A stretch of DNA of 64,000 nucleotides from Polaribacter sp. IC073 (GTDB lineage Bacteria; Bacteroidota; Bacteroidia; Flavobacteriales; Flavobacteriaceae): assembly GCF_007997075.1 (NCBI RefSeq), contig NZ_VORS01000008.1:169775-233774 (forward strand), in the 5' to 3' direction. The translations under genes and the position numbers were made by a program. Under the pieces are notes generated by a model that saw nothing but the letters and a program-made list of their open reading frames with translations, was not told the origin of the DNA and searched no databases. How positions within the stretch are numbered: the stretch's first letter is position 1; the number at the start of each line of letters is the position of its first letter. This document shows, in pieces, positions 8,440 through 17,135 of the stretch.

Positions 8440-8934
8440 TTAAAGGTCTTTTAATAATTTTGTCATCTGTAGCACCTGATCTTCTAGTTGGTGTATTTGA
8501 TTTTTATGAGCTTCGAGAAGCTGAGATATCGCTGCCGTTTTATCAATAATTTTTTGATCTATCATTACTTTCTTTTTAATTTTATTATCAACAGCATTCA
8601 CAAGATCATTCACATTTATTGGTTTCGTTAAATAGTCTTCGGCACCTAGATTCATTCCTATTCTAATGTCTTCTTTCTCGCCTTTTGCAGAAAGAAAAAT
8701 TAAAGGAATGGCACTTGTTTCTTTATGACTTTGTAGTTGATTAAACATTTCGAAGCCATCAACAGAAGGCATCAATATATCTGAAATAATAAGATCTGGA
8801 TGCTCTTTTATAGACATTTCAAAACCAATTTTGCCATTTATAGCCTGAAAAACGCTATAGCCTTCCATTTCGAGAATATCGCAAACTTCTTCTCTAATAG
8901 TTAAAGTATCCTCTACAATTAATATTTTATACAT
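8440..8934 (-). CDS. Short receiver protein with kinase-like helical tail (paralogue 2)
   Basis: A 164-aa protein: receiver domain (Asp52, SDILMPSV; Lys in YLTKPI) followed by about 40 residues of predicted helix. The tail reads HQLEDQVLQMTKLLKDL. It closely matches HKIEDQVMHMTKLLDDI in the dimerisation domain of the large kinase at 9578-13336. It has no DNA-binding or enzymatic output. It is one of three closely related receivers in tandem, 123 nt downstream of the next paralogue. Likely function: phosphate carrier or modulator that docks onto or pairs with the kinase dimer helices; the docking is inference. Confidence 0.88.
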   Translation of the reverse strand: MYKILIVEDTLTIREEVCDILEMEGYSVFQAINGKIGFEMSIKEHPDLIISDILMPSVDGFEMFNQLQSHKETSAIPLIFLSAKGEKEDIRIGMNLGAEDYLTKPINVNDLVNAVDNKIKKKVMIDQKIIDKTAAISQLLEAHKNQIHQLEDQVLQMTKLLKDL

Positions 8935-9057
8935 GCTATTTATTTTAAGTTTTTTAGAATAGAAGAGCCGCTATTTCTATCAATACTATTTTTATTAGAT
9001 TTAAACCTTTTACTTATTTTGTAGTTTATTTACCCCTAAATAAACATATCATAAGAA

Positions 9058-9555
9058 TTAAACTTTATCTTTTAATAATTTTGTTAAATTTATAATCTGG
9101 TGTTCTAGTTCGCTTATTTTATGTACCTGATCTTCTATAACAGTAGACAATTCCAGTGTTTTTTCAACAATTTTTTGATCTAGAATCATTTTCTTTTTAA
9201 TTTTATTTTCAACAGCATTCACCAAATCATTAATATTTATTGGCTTGCTTAAATAATCTTCAGCGCCTAGATTCATGCCAATTCTAATATCTTCTTTTTC
9301 TCCCTTTGCAGAAAGAAAAATCAGTGGAATAGCCCTTGTTTCCTCATGACTTTGTAGTTTTTGAAACATTTCATAACCATCAAGGGGAGGCATGAGTATG
9401 TCTGAAATAATAAGGTCTGGACGCTCTTTTAAAGCTACATTAAAACCGATTTCTCCGTTTTCCGCTTGAAATACGTTATAACCTTCCATTTCGAGAATAT
9501 CGCAAACTTCTTCTCTAATAGCCAATGTGTCTTCTACAATTAAAATTTTATGCAT
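9058..9555 (-). CDS. Short receiver protein with kinase-like helical tail (paralogue 1)
   Basis: A 165-aa receiver protein, the first of three tandem paralogues and only 22 nt downstream of the large kinase, so almost surely in its operon. Phospho-acceptor Asp52 (SDILMPPL), Glu8/Asp9 and Lys (YLSKPI) are present. The C-terminal helix (ISELEHQIINLTKLLKDK) resembles the second helix of a HisKA domain, as in the neighbour at 8440. There is no output domain. It is the most likely direct phosphate acceptor of the 1252-aa kinase, which has no receiver or regulator of its own. Confidence 0.88.
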   Translation of the reverse strand: MHKILIVEDTLAIREEVCDILEMEGYNVFQAENGEIGFNVALKERPDLIISDILMPPLDGYEMFQKLQSHEETRAIPLIFLSAKGEKEDIRIGMNLGAEDYLSKPININDLVNAVENKIKKKMILDQKIVEKTLELSTVIEDQVHKISELEHQIINLTKLLKDKV

Positions 9556-9577
9556 AATGGTTTTTTATTTTTTATTT

Positions 9578-12500
9578 TTATTTTTTTCGTATTTTCACAA
9601 TAAATGAGGTTCCTTTTCCAGCAGTACTTTTCACAATTATTTTTCCGCCCATGATGTCTATTGCTTCTTTTGCAATTGACAAACCAAGGCCCGTTCCCTG
9701 AATTAAATCAACATTGAAACCTCTGGTAAAAGGCTGAAATATATTTTCAAGCTCAGATTTGGGAATGCCAATTCCGTAATCTGTAATTGAAATAATTATG
9801 TGTTTTCTTTCTGACGACAACTCAATAGTAACTTTTTTAGCGTCTGGAGAAAACTTGATAGCATTACCAATTACATTGATAAAAATATTTCTACCTAACT
9901 TCTCATCAATTAGAATATTAGCATTCTTTAATTCTTCATGATCAATGAGTATTATTTCGTGTGATTTTTTATGTGAACTATAAACTTCTTCAATAATTTC
10001 ATTGATAAAATCGCCAAGATTTACATGCAAAGGTTTGTACCTTATCTTACCGGCACCTGCTTGTCCAACAACCAGAATGTCATCTAATAATTTTGTCATG
10101 TGCATCACCTGGTCTTCTATCTTATGTAGTTTTTTATCAATCATAACGGGCTCCATTTTTGCCCAGTATTTTTTAATAGAACCCGCAGCAAAATTAATTG
10201 CAGATAATGGCGTTCTAAACTCATGAGATGCTGTTGAAACAAATTTCGATTTTAGTTCACTTAATTCTTTCTCCTTCTTTAACGCTTCATTTAGTTCTAA
10301 AGTTCTTTCATTCACCTTGGTTTCTAACTCGTTACGATAACCAACCAATTCTGTGATATCTTGTCCTACCCCCAATACACCAGTAATTTTGCCATTGGAA
10401 TCGCGACGGGTACTAGAGTTTAATAAGACCATTACACGTTGGCCATCCTTGGTAAATAAAGGAAACTCATAGTTGGCGGTTTCTTTACCAAGTAGAGCAT
10501 CATCTAATACTTTCTTTACGGATTCTCGGTAATCTTCGGTGATGTAGGTTTGTACGAGATCTTTTCCTAACACATCGTTCTTTGTATATCCAGTGATTTC
10601 TACAGAGGTCTGGTTCCATTCATTCACAAGGCCTTCACTATCAATACCAAAAATAGGAGCATTGGCGGTTTCAATAAACTGCCTTAACTCTTCTGCTTGC
10701 TTTAAAAGGTTTTCTTTTTGTTCAACTTGTTTCGTTATATCAAATCGAATACCTACGTATTTAATTATTTTTCCATTTACATCTTTAAAAGGCATAATAG
10801 TAGTGTCTACCCAGTAGAATTCATTTGCTCCTTTCTTCTTGTTCATTACTTCGCCTTTCCATACTTTTCCAGAACTAATAGCAGCCCACATGCCAATAAA
10901 CAAGCCGTTTGGTTGTTTTCCACTTTTTAATATTCTGTGGTTTTGACCAATTAATTCTTCTCTTTTGTATCCAGAAATTTCACAAAATTTATCGTTCGCA
11001 AATATAATATTACCTTCTGCGTCTGCTTCAGAGACAATAGCAGATTCATTTAAACAAACGATTTGTTGTTCTAATTCAACTTTAAGATTGGCCAATTCAA
11101 TTGCCCTCTTTTCTCTTTCTTTATTTTGAGTGTTTAGTTCTGTAATATCTCTTGCAGCAGCAAATACGCCAAGTACATTTCCTTTGTCATCTTTATAAAC
11201 AGAGGCATTGTATAATACATCGGTTAGCTTTCCTTTTTTATCTAAAATGGTTAATGCATAATCAGAAACAGAACCTTCTTCAAAAACTTTTTTATATCCT
11301 GTTCTTGCTTTTTCTGGTTCGGTAAAATAATTGGAAAAATCTGTGCCAATTAAAGCTTCTCTAGAAACCCCTGTAACTTTTTCTAAAGCTTCATTTACAT
11401 CAGTAATAATACCTTCAAGAGAAATAGTAACTAACGGGTCTAGAGAAGCTTCAATTAAACTTCTGGCGTATTGCGAAGCTTGTTTTTGAGTGGTTACATC
11501 TCTAGCCGCGGCGAATACACCAAGCACATTTCCTTTATCATCTCTATAAACAGAGGCATTGTATAATACATCTATTAGTTTTCCTTTTTTATCTCGAATA
11601 GTTAAGGGATAATCGGAAACAGAACCTTCATCAAAAACCTTTTTATAGCCTGCTCTAGCCTCTTCTGGTTCGGTAAAATAATTGGAAAAATCTGTACCAA
11701 TTAATTCATCTCTTGTAACCCCTGTTACTTTTTCTAAAGCCTCGTTTACATCGGTAATAATACCTTCAGGAGAAATTGTAACCAATGGGTCTAGGGAAGC
11801 TTCAATTAAACTTCGGGCATATTGCGAGGCCTGTTTTTGAGCAGTTACGTCTCTGGCCGAAGCAAATACACCAAGTACATTTCCCTTATCATCTTTATAA
11901 ACAGAAGCATTGTAAAGTACATCTGTTAGTTTTCCTTTTTGATTTCTAATGGTTAACGGGTAATCTGAAACGGAACCTTCGTCGAATACTTTCTTATACC
12001 CTGCTCTCGCTTTATCTGGTTCTGTAAAATAATTAGAAAAATCTGTACCAATTAAAGCGTCTCTTGGTATTCCTGTAACTTTTGCCGAAGCCTCATTTAC
12101 ATCCGTTATTTTTCCTTCAGGAGAAATTGTAACTAATGGATCAAGGGAAGCTTCAATTAAACTTCGGGCATATTGTGACGCTTTTTTTTGTTCAGTAATA
12201 TCTTGTCCTACTCCTAATACACCGGTGATTTCTCCATGAGCATCACGTCTTGTGCTTGAGTTTAATAAGACCAAAATTGGTTGTCCGTCTTTTGTAAGTA
12301 GCGGTAATTGGTAGTTATTTGTTTGTTTACCAAGCAAACCGTTGTCTAATACTTTTTTTACGGATGCTCGCTGATCTTCTGATATATATGTTTGTACTAA
12401 GTTTTTACCTAATACATCTTCTTTTGAAAAGCCTGTAATTTTTTCAGAAGCTTCATTCCATTTATTTATAAGACCTTTGTTGTCTACACCAAAAATAGGA

Positions 12501-13336
12501 GCATTTACTGTTTCGATAAGTAGTGTTAAATCATATGCTATGCGTTCCATTTCAGAACGATAACTTAGCTCTTTTTGCAAAATAATTTCTGCGTTGGCAA
12601 GTACTAATTCATTTGCTTTCTTTTCTTTCTCTTCATTTTGAAAGGCAAGTTCTTTGTTGGCTATAATTAACTCATCTGCCCTTTTTTCTTCTTCTTCATT
12701 TTGAAAGACAAGCTCTTCGTTTGCAATAATTAATTTGTCTGCTCTTTTTTCTTCCTCTTCATTTTGAATGGTAAGTTCTTTGTTAGCAAGTACTAATTCA
12801 TTTGCACGTTTTTCCTCTTCTTCATTTTGAAGAGCTCTTTCTGTAACATCTCGTCCTACACCTAAAACCCCCGTGATTATTCCACTTGTATTACGACATG
12901 TATTTAAGTTTAAGAGCAGTACTAAGCGCTGCCCATCTTTGGTAAACACAGGTAGTTCATAATTGGCAGTTTCTTTACCAAGTAAAGCATCGTTTAAAAC
13001 TTCTTGCACTGCTTCTTGATACTCTTTGGTAATATATTGTGTTAGGTTTTTTCCTAACATCTCCGCTCTTCCAAAACCAGAAAGCTTTTCAGTAGCCTGG
13101 TTCCACTCATTAACAAGCCCTTTGCTATCGATACCAAAAACAGGAACGTTGGCAGTTTTAATAAACTGTCTTAATTCTGCTGCAATAGATTCTGACGCTG
13201 TTCGCAGAATATCCATTTCTTTTAACTCTAGAACCGAGTTGTAAAGCGCTAAACTTTTTTCTTCAGTTATACGTTCTGCATCTTTTCTTGCTTTTTTTTC
13301 CTTTTTAAGGGCTTTTTTAAGTAATTCTATATCCAA
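9578..13336 (-). CDS. Large multi-PAS sensor histidine kinase with repeated PAS and coiled-coil units
   Basis: A 1252-aa soluble kinase. Layout: N-terminal coiled coil; PAS1 (about 60-175); a coiled-coil linker of four 21-residue repeats around NEEEEKRADELI (about 176-262); PAS2 (about 270-385); three tandem, nearly identical PAS units of 117 aa each (about 388-735, each starting SQYARSLIEA); PAS6 (about 760-885); PAS7 (about 890-1000, very like PAS1); a HisKA domain with phospho-His1038 in ASHEFRTPLS; and HATPase_c with Asn1158 (NVIGNAIKF), DYGIGIP and GTGLGLSIAKEA. All catalytic motifs are intact. No transmembrane segment is visible, so it should sense a cytoplasmic cue, possibly redox or a ligand. 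It is first gene of the receiver cluster that follows. Confidence 0.93.
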   Translation of the reverse strand: MDIELLKKALKKEKKARKDAERITEEKSLALYNSVLELKEMDILRTASESIAAELRQFIKTANVPVFGIDSKGLVNEWNQATEKLSGFGRAEMLGKNLTQYITKEYQEAVQEVLNDALLGKETANYELPVFTKDGQRLVLLLNLNTCRNTSGIITGVLGVGRDVTERALQNEEEEKRANELVLANKELTIQNEEEEKRADKLIIANEELVFQNEEEEKRADELIIANKELAFQNEEKEKKANELVLANAEIILQKELSYRSEMERIAYDLTLLIETVNAPIFGVDNKGLINKWNEASEKITGFSKEDVLGKNLVQTYISEDQRASVKKVLDNGLLGKQTNNYQLPLLTKDGQPILVLLNSSTRRDAHGEITGVLGVGQDITEQKKASQYARSLIEASLDPLVTISPEGKITDVNEASAKVTGIPRDALIGTDFSNYFTEPDKARAGYKKVFDEGSVSDYPLTIRNQKGKLTDVLYNASVYKDDKGNVLGVFASARDVTAQKQASQYARSLIEASLDPLVTISPEGIITDVNEALEKVTGVTRDELIGTDFSNYFTEPEEARAGYKKVFDEGSVSDYPLTIRDKKGKLIDVLYNASVYRDDKGNVLGVFAAARDVTTQKQASQYARSLIEASLDPLVTISLEGIITDVNEALEKVTGVSREALIGTDFSNYFTEPEKARTGYKKVFEEGSVSDYALTILDKKGKLTDVLYNASVYKDDKGNVLGVFAAARDITELNTQNKEREKRAIELANLKVELEQQIVCLNESAIVSEADAEGNIIFANDKFCEISGYKREELIGQNHRILKSGKQPNGLFIGMWAAISSGKVWKGEVMNKKKGANEFYWVDTTIMPFKDVNGKIIKYVGIRFDITKQVEQKENLLKQAEELRQFIETANAPIFGIDSEGLVNEWNQTSVEITGYTKNDVLGKDLVQTYITEDYRESVKKVLDDALLGKETANYEFPLFTKDGQRVMVLLNSSTRRDSNGKITGVLGVGQDITELVGYRNELETKVNERTLELNEALKKEKELSELKSKFVSTASHEFRTPLSAINFAAGSIKKYWAKMEPVMIDKKLHKIEDQVMHMTKLLDDILVVGQAGAGKIRYKPLHVNLGDFINEIIEEVYSSHKKSHEIILIDHEELKNANILIDEKLGRNIFINVIGNAIKFSPDAKKVTIELSSERKHIIISITDYGIGIPKSELENIFQPFTRGFNVDLIQGTGLGLSIAKEAIDIMGGKIIVKSTAGKGTSFIVKIRKK
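11130..12183 (-). repeat. Three tandem 351-bp repeats encoding near-identical PAS domains
   Basis: The string encoding SQYARSLIEA recurs at offsets of exactly 351 bp (ttcaattaaac at 11450, 11801 and 12152). The three 117-aa units differ at only a small fraction of residues, indicating recent tandem duplication or gene conversion within the kinase gene. Confidence 0.9.
12583..12835 (-). repeat. Four 63-bp repeats encoding a charged coiled coil
   Basis: A 21-residue unit (consensus NEEEEKRADELIIANKEL plus three variable residues) is repeated four times between PAS1 and PAS2 of the large kinase. It is Glu/Lys-rich and probably forms a rigid signalling helix. Confidence 0.85.
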
Positions 13337-13772
13337 ATCGTTGTTAATTTTTGTGAATTGTTAAGGCGCCCTTTTTATCATAAATAGCTAATTTATATTT
13401 ATTGATAATGAGTTTAGTTCTTTTTAAATGAAACTCATTACTCTAAAAGTTTAGTGAACAGATTCCTTAAACGACTGCTATATCAAAATTAGTGACATAC
13501 AGGTTTCTTGCGGTAGTGGATAGGTTATCTTAGGGCATGATAAACTTTAATCGGAAAATTTACTGAAATTTAGATTTAAGGGTTCGTATTAGTACTGTAA
13601 AATTACATTATTTATTTCGTTCAATTCCTCCGTATTAATACTCTAAATGCAGGTCTTTTAATTGTAGCTGTACTGTTTTATTGTTCTTTTTTGTGTAAAT
13701 TCTTATAACTTTGTTAAAAAGTAAATATTTTGAAGAGCGGAAATAAGACTACATATTTGCCTTATAAACAAA
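13337..13772. other. Gene-free stretch upstream of the large kinase
   Basis: No open frame worth calling. It must hold the promoter of the kinase cluster. One clear element is a 9-bp perfect inverted repeat, AATGAGTTT at 13407-13415 and AAACTCATT at 13431-13439, with a 15-nt spacer, about 70-100 nt upstream of the kinase ATG. It could be an operator or a leader hairpin. I found no convincing TAnnTTTG box. Confidence 0.5.
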
Positions 13773-13799
13773 AAAAACCACTCAAAAAGAGTGGTTTTT
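13773..13799. terminator. Intrinsic terminator after the OmpA-like lipoprotein gene
   Basis: AAAAACCACTC and GAGTGGTTTTT form a perfect 11-bp hairpin around a 5-nt A loop. It lies about 24 nt past the stop of the minus-strand OmpA gene. It is symmetric, so it would also stop plus-strand transcription. Confidence 0.85.
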
Positions 13800-13822
13800 A
13801 AATTATGAAAAGAAACTAAAAA

Positions 13823-14656
13823 TTATTTAGCGTCTTGCTCTAACAAATCAAAAAACTGATTTAATCTAGGCATGATGATAATTTTGGTTCTTCTATTTTT
13901 TGCTTTATTTGCTTTAGAATCATTTTCTACTAAAGGTACATATTGACTTCTAGCTGCAGCAATTAAACGATTTGGTTTCACACCAAATTTATATTGTAAA
14001 ATTCTTGTAATAGAAGTTGCTCTTAAAGCAGATAAATCCCAGTTATCTTGAATGATGTTTCTCTTAATTGGTGTAGAATCTGTGTGACCCTCAATCATTA
14101 CTTCCATTTGTGGTTGGTCATTTATAACCTTAGCAATTTTCTCTAAGACAGTATATGCACCATCGGTTACGTTGTAGCTTCCACTTTTAAATAATAATTT
14201 ATCAGAAATAGAGATAAAAACAACTGTTTTTTCAACATTAACTTCAATATCTTCATCTTGAATACCATTTGTTAGGTTTCTTGTTAAATGATATTTTATA
14301 GCAAGGTTTAATGAATCTTTTTGAGTCATTGCTTTTCTAATACCGTTAATATACTTGTCTTTTTCACTTAACTGTGTAATAACAGTTTTAATATTGTCTG
14401 AAGAGGATTGTGTTAAAACAGTTAAATTTTCAACTTGTTTTAAAGCATTTTTCTTGTCGTCTTTTAATGACTTTATTTGTTCTGTTAAAGAAAAAATATT
14501 TTCATTCTCGATTAAACATTTCTGTAAAGTTGTCTTTACAGCTAGTAACTCTTCTTCCGTTTGTGTTTTCTCTGTTTGCAATGCAGCAAATTCTTTTTTA
14601 GAAACACAAGAACTAACTAAAATGGCAGATAATAAGATTAAAGATATTTTTTTCAT
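13823..14656 (-). CDS. OmpA/MotB-type peptidoglycan-binding lipoprotein
   Basis: A 277-aa lipoprotein, from the ATG at 14654-14656. That start gives a clean lipoprotein signal (MKKISLILLSAILVSSC) with the acylated Cys at residue 17. A longer in-frame start at 14713 would lie upstream of the TAAATTTG promoter box and is rejected. A coiled coil of about 100 residues follows, then an OmpA_C domain with FKSGSYNVTDG, IEGHTDSTPIK, NWDLSALRATSI and NRRTKIII, the peptidoglycan-binding residues of the family. It should tether the outer membrane to the cell wall. It is a single gene, divergent from apbE. Confidence 0.92.
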   Translation of the reverse strand: MKKISLILLSAILVSSCVSKKEFAALQTEKTQTEEELLAVKTTLQKCLIENENIFSLTEQIKSLKDDKKNALKQVENLTVLTQSSSDNIKTVITQLSEKDKYINGIRKAMTQKDSLNLAIKYHLTRNLTNGIQDEDIEVNVEKTVVFISISDKLLFKSGSYNVTDGAYTVLEKIAKVINDQPQMEVMIEGHTDSTPIKRNIIQDNWDLSALRATSITRILQYKFGVKPNRLIAAARSQYVPLVENDSKANKAKNRRTKIIIMPRLNQFFDLLEQDAK

Positions 14657-14688
14657 TATGTTGTACTTAATAATTATTTGTTTGACTA

Positions 14689-14696
14689 CAAATTTA
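14689..14696 (-). promoter_or_regulatory. -7 promoter box for the OmpA-like gene
   Basis: On the minus strand TAAATTTG matches TAnnTTTG. It lies 33 nt upstream of the ATG at 14656 and supports that start. No well-spaced -33 TTG is obvious. Confidence 0.5.
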
Positions 14697-14733
14697 ACAA
14701 AATGAATGAACAAAAAGAACGATTAACAATAAA

Positions 14734-14760
14734 TTGTGAAAAAATTATAGACTATTTTTG
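14734..14760 (+). promoter_or_regulatory. Promoter for apbE
   Basis: TTG at 14734-14736 and TATTTTTG at 14753-14760 (TAnnTTTG) are separated by 16 nt, 19 nt before the ATG at 14780. Confidence 0.55.
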
Positions 14761-14779
14761 TTTGTTGTAATAAAATTCT

Positions 14780-15772
14780 ATGAAACACTATCCTTTTTTT
14801 ATTCTTTGCTCAATATTTCTGCTTTTTTCAACCTGTAAAAAAGAAGTTGTTTTTAAAGATTATACTTTAAAAGGGGCGGTTTTCGGAACAACGTACAAAA
14901 TTACTTATCTAAACGCGAATGCTAATTATCAAAGTAGTATTGATAGTTTATTTTTAAAAATGAACACTTCATTATCTACGTACATACCAACGTCTGATAT
15001 TTCTAGGGTAAATAATGGGGAAACAGATGTAATTGTTGATGATTTTTTTGTTGAAGTTTTTGAAAAATCTAAACGAATATTTAACGAAACAGAAGGTTTT
15101 TTTGATCCTACAGTAGGTAATTTGGTAAACGCTTGGGGGTTTGGGCCTAAGAAAGAAAAAAATAATTTAACAGATGAACAAGTAATAAGACAAATGCAGC
15201 TTGTTGGCTTAGATAAAGTAGCGTTAAAAGGGAATCGCATAGTTAAAGAAAGTTTAGAAATTTATTTAGACTTCAATTCTATTGCAAAAGGTTTTGGTAT
15301 AGATGTGGTTGCTCGTTTTTTAGAAAGTAAGAAAATAAATAATTATTTAGTAGAAATTGGTGGAGAAATTAGAACCAATGGTTTTAAAAACAAGAAGCAA
15401 CCTTGGCATATAAAATTGGTAGATCCTATAGAATCGAATTCTAATTCTGGTTTTAAAATTTTAAATTTATCAAATAAATCGATGGCAACTTCTGGTAATT
15501 ATAGAAAATTTAGAGTGACTAAGACAGGTGAAAAGTACGTGCATACTGTAAACCCTAAAACGGGTTATGCAACGGCAAGCAACCTTTTAAGTGTTTCTGT
15601 GATCGCAAATTTAGATTGCGCAGATGTAGATGCTTATGCAACTGCTTTTATGGCGATGGGGCTAGAAAAAACCAAGTCTTTTCTAGCTAAAAAAACAGAA
15701 TTAGAGGTAATTTTGTTGTACACAAATAATGAAGGGAATTTAGAACAGTTTACCAATTATATGCACAATTAA
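14780..15772 (+). CDS. apbE: FAD:protein FMN transferase (ApbE), lipoprotein
   Basis: A 330-aa lipoprotein (signal ending FSTC, Cys19) of the ApbE family, which transfers FMN from FAD onto Thr of flavoproteins such as Na+-NQR/RNF subunits at the outer face of the inner membrane. Family motifs are present: MNTSLSTYIPTSDISRVN near the start, TVGNLVNAWGFGP, LDFNSIAKGFGIDVV, VEIGGEIRTNG, TSGNYR, and HTVNPKTGY with the metal/flavin-binding region. Length is typical. It is divergent from the OmpA-like gene. No NQR or RNF genes are in this window, so its target is elsewhere. Confidence 0.93.
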   Translation: MKHYPFFILCSIFLLFSTCKKEVVFKDYTLKGAVFGTTYKITYLNANANYQSSIDSLFLKMNTSLSTYIPTSDISRVNNGETDVIVDDFFVEVFEKSKRIFNETEGFFDPTVGNLVNAWGFGPKKEKNNLTDEQVIRQMQLVGLDKVALKGNRIVKESLEIYLDFNSIAKGFGIDVVARFLESKKINNYLVEIGGEIRTNGFKNKKQPWHIKLVDPIESNSNSGFKILNLSNKSMATSGNYRKFRVTKTGEKYVHTVNPKTGYATASNLLSVSVIANLDCADVDAYATAFMAMGLEKTKSFLAKKTELEVILLYTNNEGNLEQFTNYMHN

Positions 15773-15847
15773 GTTGTGTTCGTGGGGTTTAAAAGTACTA
15801 TTGCCAATCATCTGCGTTTCTAAATAAAAATAAGATACTACAAGACT

Positions 15848-17131
15848 ATGAAAAAAATACTTTTAACACTTTCTTTGATTATACTCTTCTCTGTTTCATA
15901 CGGTCAGAATAATTCTGAAATTGCGAATGTATATATAAATAGGGCGAATATTGCTATTGAAGAGCGCATTGATTTTAAGGAAGCTTCATTACTTTTTGAA
16001 AAAGCGATGAAATACATGGACACTATTACAAGTACAAGTGTTGCAAAATTAGGAACTAAAATATATTTTGAATTAGAGAAATACAAAGAGGCAAAAAAGT
16101 ATTCTAAATACTATTTTTTAAATGCAGAAGATAAAAAATCGGATACTTATTTTGAGCAATTAGAATTATTTATAACGATAAGTGAAGCGTTAGAATTTCA
16201 GCAAGAAGAAGAAAAAAGAGCAGCAAAAGAAAGACTTAGAAAAGCGGCGGTATTAAAAAAAATAGATTCTCTAAAAACTATTTGGCAGCACACTTCAAAA
16301 AGACTTTCTCTAAAAGTTGATAGCATTTATCAATTTAATATGAATAATTATGCTGTGTATCGTAAAAACGGCAAATTTGGAATTATAAATGACAAGGCAG
16401 AAATTATTAAAGAAGCAAAAGAGTATGCTGTTTCTATAAGTTATGCGGGTTTTATTTTACTGAAGAATAAAGAAAAAGAACCAACAAGAATATACTACTA
16501 TAACACAAATAATGGCACTGGTACTTTGTTGCCAAAACCTTCAGATTTTAAATCCCTTTCTAATCATTATGGTAAAGTGATGTTGCCAAGAGCAAATGGG
16601 TGCTTGGTTACGTACCCTAACAATTCTTTCGGACCAATGATTTTTGATTTAAACAAAAATAAAATAATCAAAACCGTTAATAAGGAACAAGTTTTTAATG
16701 ATTTAAAGAAAAATGATATCATTAGAAGATACAATAATGATCAAGAAATAAAAGTTGATAAAGAATGGTACACTTTTGGGGGTGATTTAGGAGGAGGAAT
16801 CTACCCGTTATATCTTGAGAATAATTATAGAGTGCACGCCTTTTTATGCTCTGAAGAAGGTGCAATGTTATTTGCCGCTTCTAGTTATGATTATATCGGT
16901 GCGTTTTACAATGGTAGCGCACAGGCAGTGAAAGGTAATAAGGTATTTTGGATAAATCAACGTGGGGAAAAAGTACAGAATGTAAATGATAAAAGGAAAA
17001 AATATGCTGGAAATTCGAAAGTTGTTAAAGTAGAAGATGGGGTGTATCAAATATTGAAAGACGGTGTAATTACAAAGGGAAATGAGACGTTAGAAAAGAG
17101 GTCAGATTTTTTAAAAAGGCATCAAGAATAA
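15848..17131 (+). CDS. Secreted protein with N-terminal TPR-like helices and WG-like repeats, unknown function
   Basis: A 427-aa exported protein (signal MKKILLTLSLIILFSVSYGQ). Residues 20-130 look like helical TPR-type pairs (VYINRANIAIEER, ASLLFEKAMKYMD). A Lys/Glu-rich coiled coil follows around 118-155. The rest contains segments of the WG-repeat type, such as YRKNGKFGIINDKAEII and GNKVFWINQRGEKV, which usually form beta-rich repeat folds. I do not recognise a named family. It is about 75 nt downstream of apbE, possibly co-transcribed. It ends 4 nt before the convergent methyltransferase. Confidence 0.8.
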   Translation: MKKILLTLSLIILFSVSYGQNNSEIANVYINRANIAIEERIDFKEASLLFEKAMKYMDTITSTSVAKLGTKIYFELEKYKEAKKYSKYYFLNAEDKKSDTYFEQLELFITISEALEFQQEEEKRAAKERLRKAAVLKKIDSLKTIWQHTSKRLSLKVDSIYQFNMNNYAVYRKNGKFGIINDKAEIIKEAKEYAVSISYAGFILLKNKEKEPTRIYYYNTNNGTGTLLPKPSDFKSLSNHYGKVMLPRANGCLVTYPNNSFGPMIFDLNKNKIIKTVNKEQVFNDLKKNDIIRRYNNDQEIKVDKEWYTFGGDLGGGIYPLYLENNYRVHAFLCSEEGAMLFAASSYDYIGAFYNGSAQAVKGNKVFWINQRGEKVQNVNDKRKKYAGNSKVVKVEDGVYQILKDGVITKGNETLEKRSDFLKRHQE

Positions 17132-17135
17132 AAGA

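Noticed and set aside
11130..12835. Regularly spaced repeats that could suggest a CRISPR-like array
   Set aside because: All units stay in the reading frame of the kinase gene, with no unique spacers, and encode PAS and coiled-coil segments.
14657..14713. Earlier start for the OmpA-like protein
   Set aside because: It would place 19 residues before a perfect lipoprotein signal and begin upstream of the likely promoter box.
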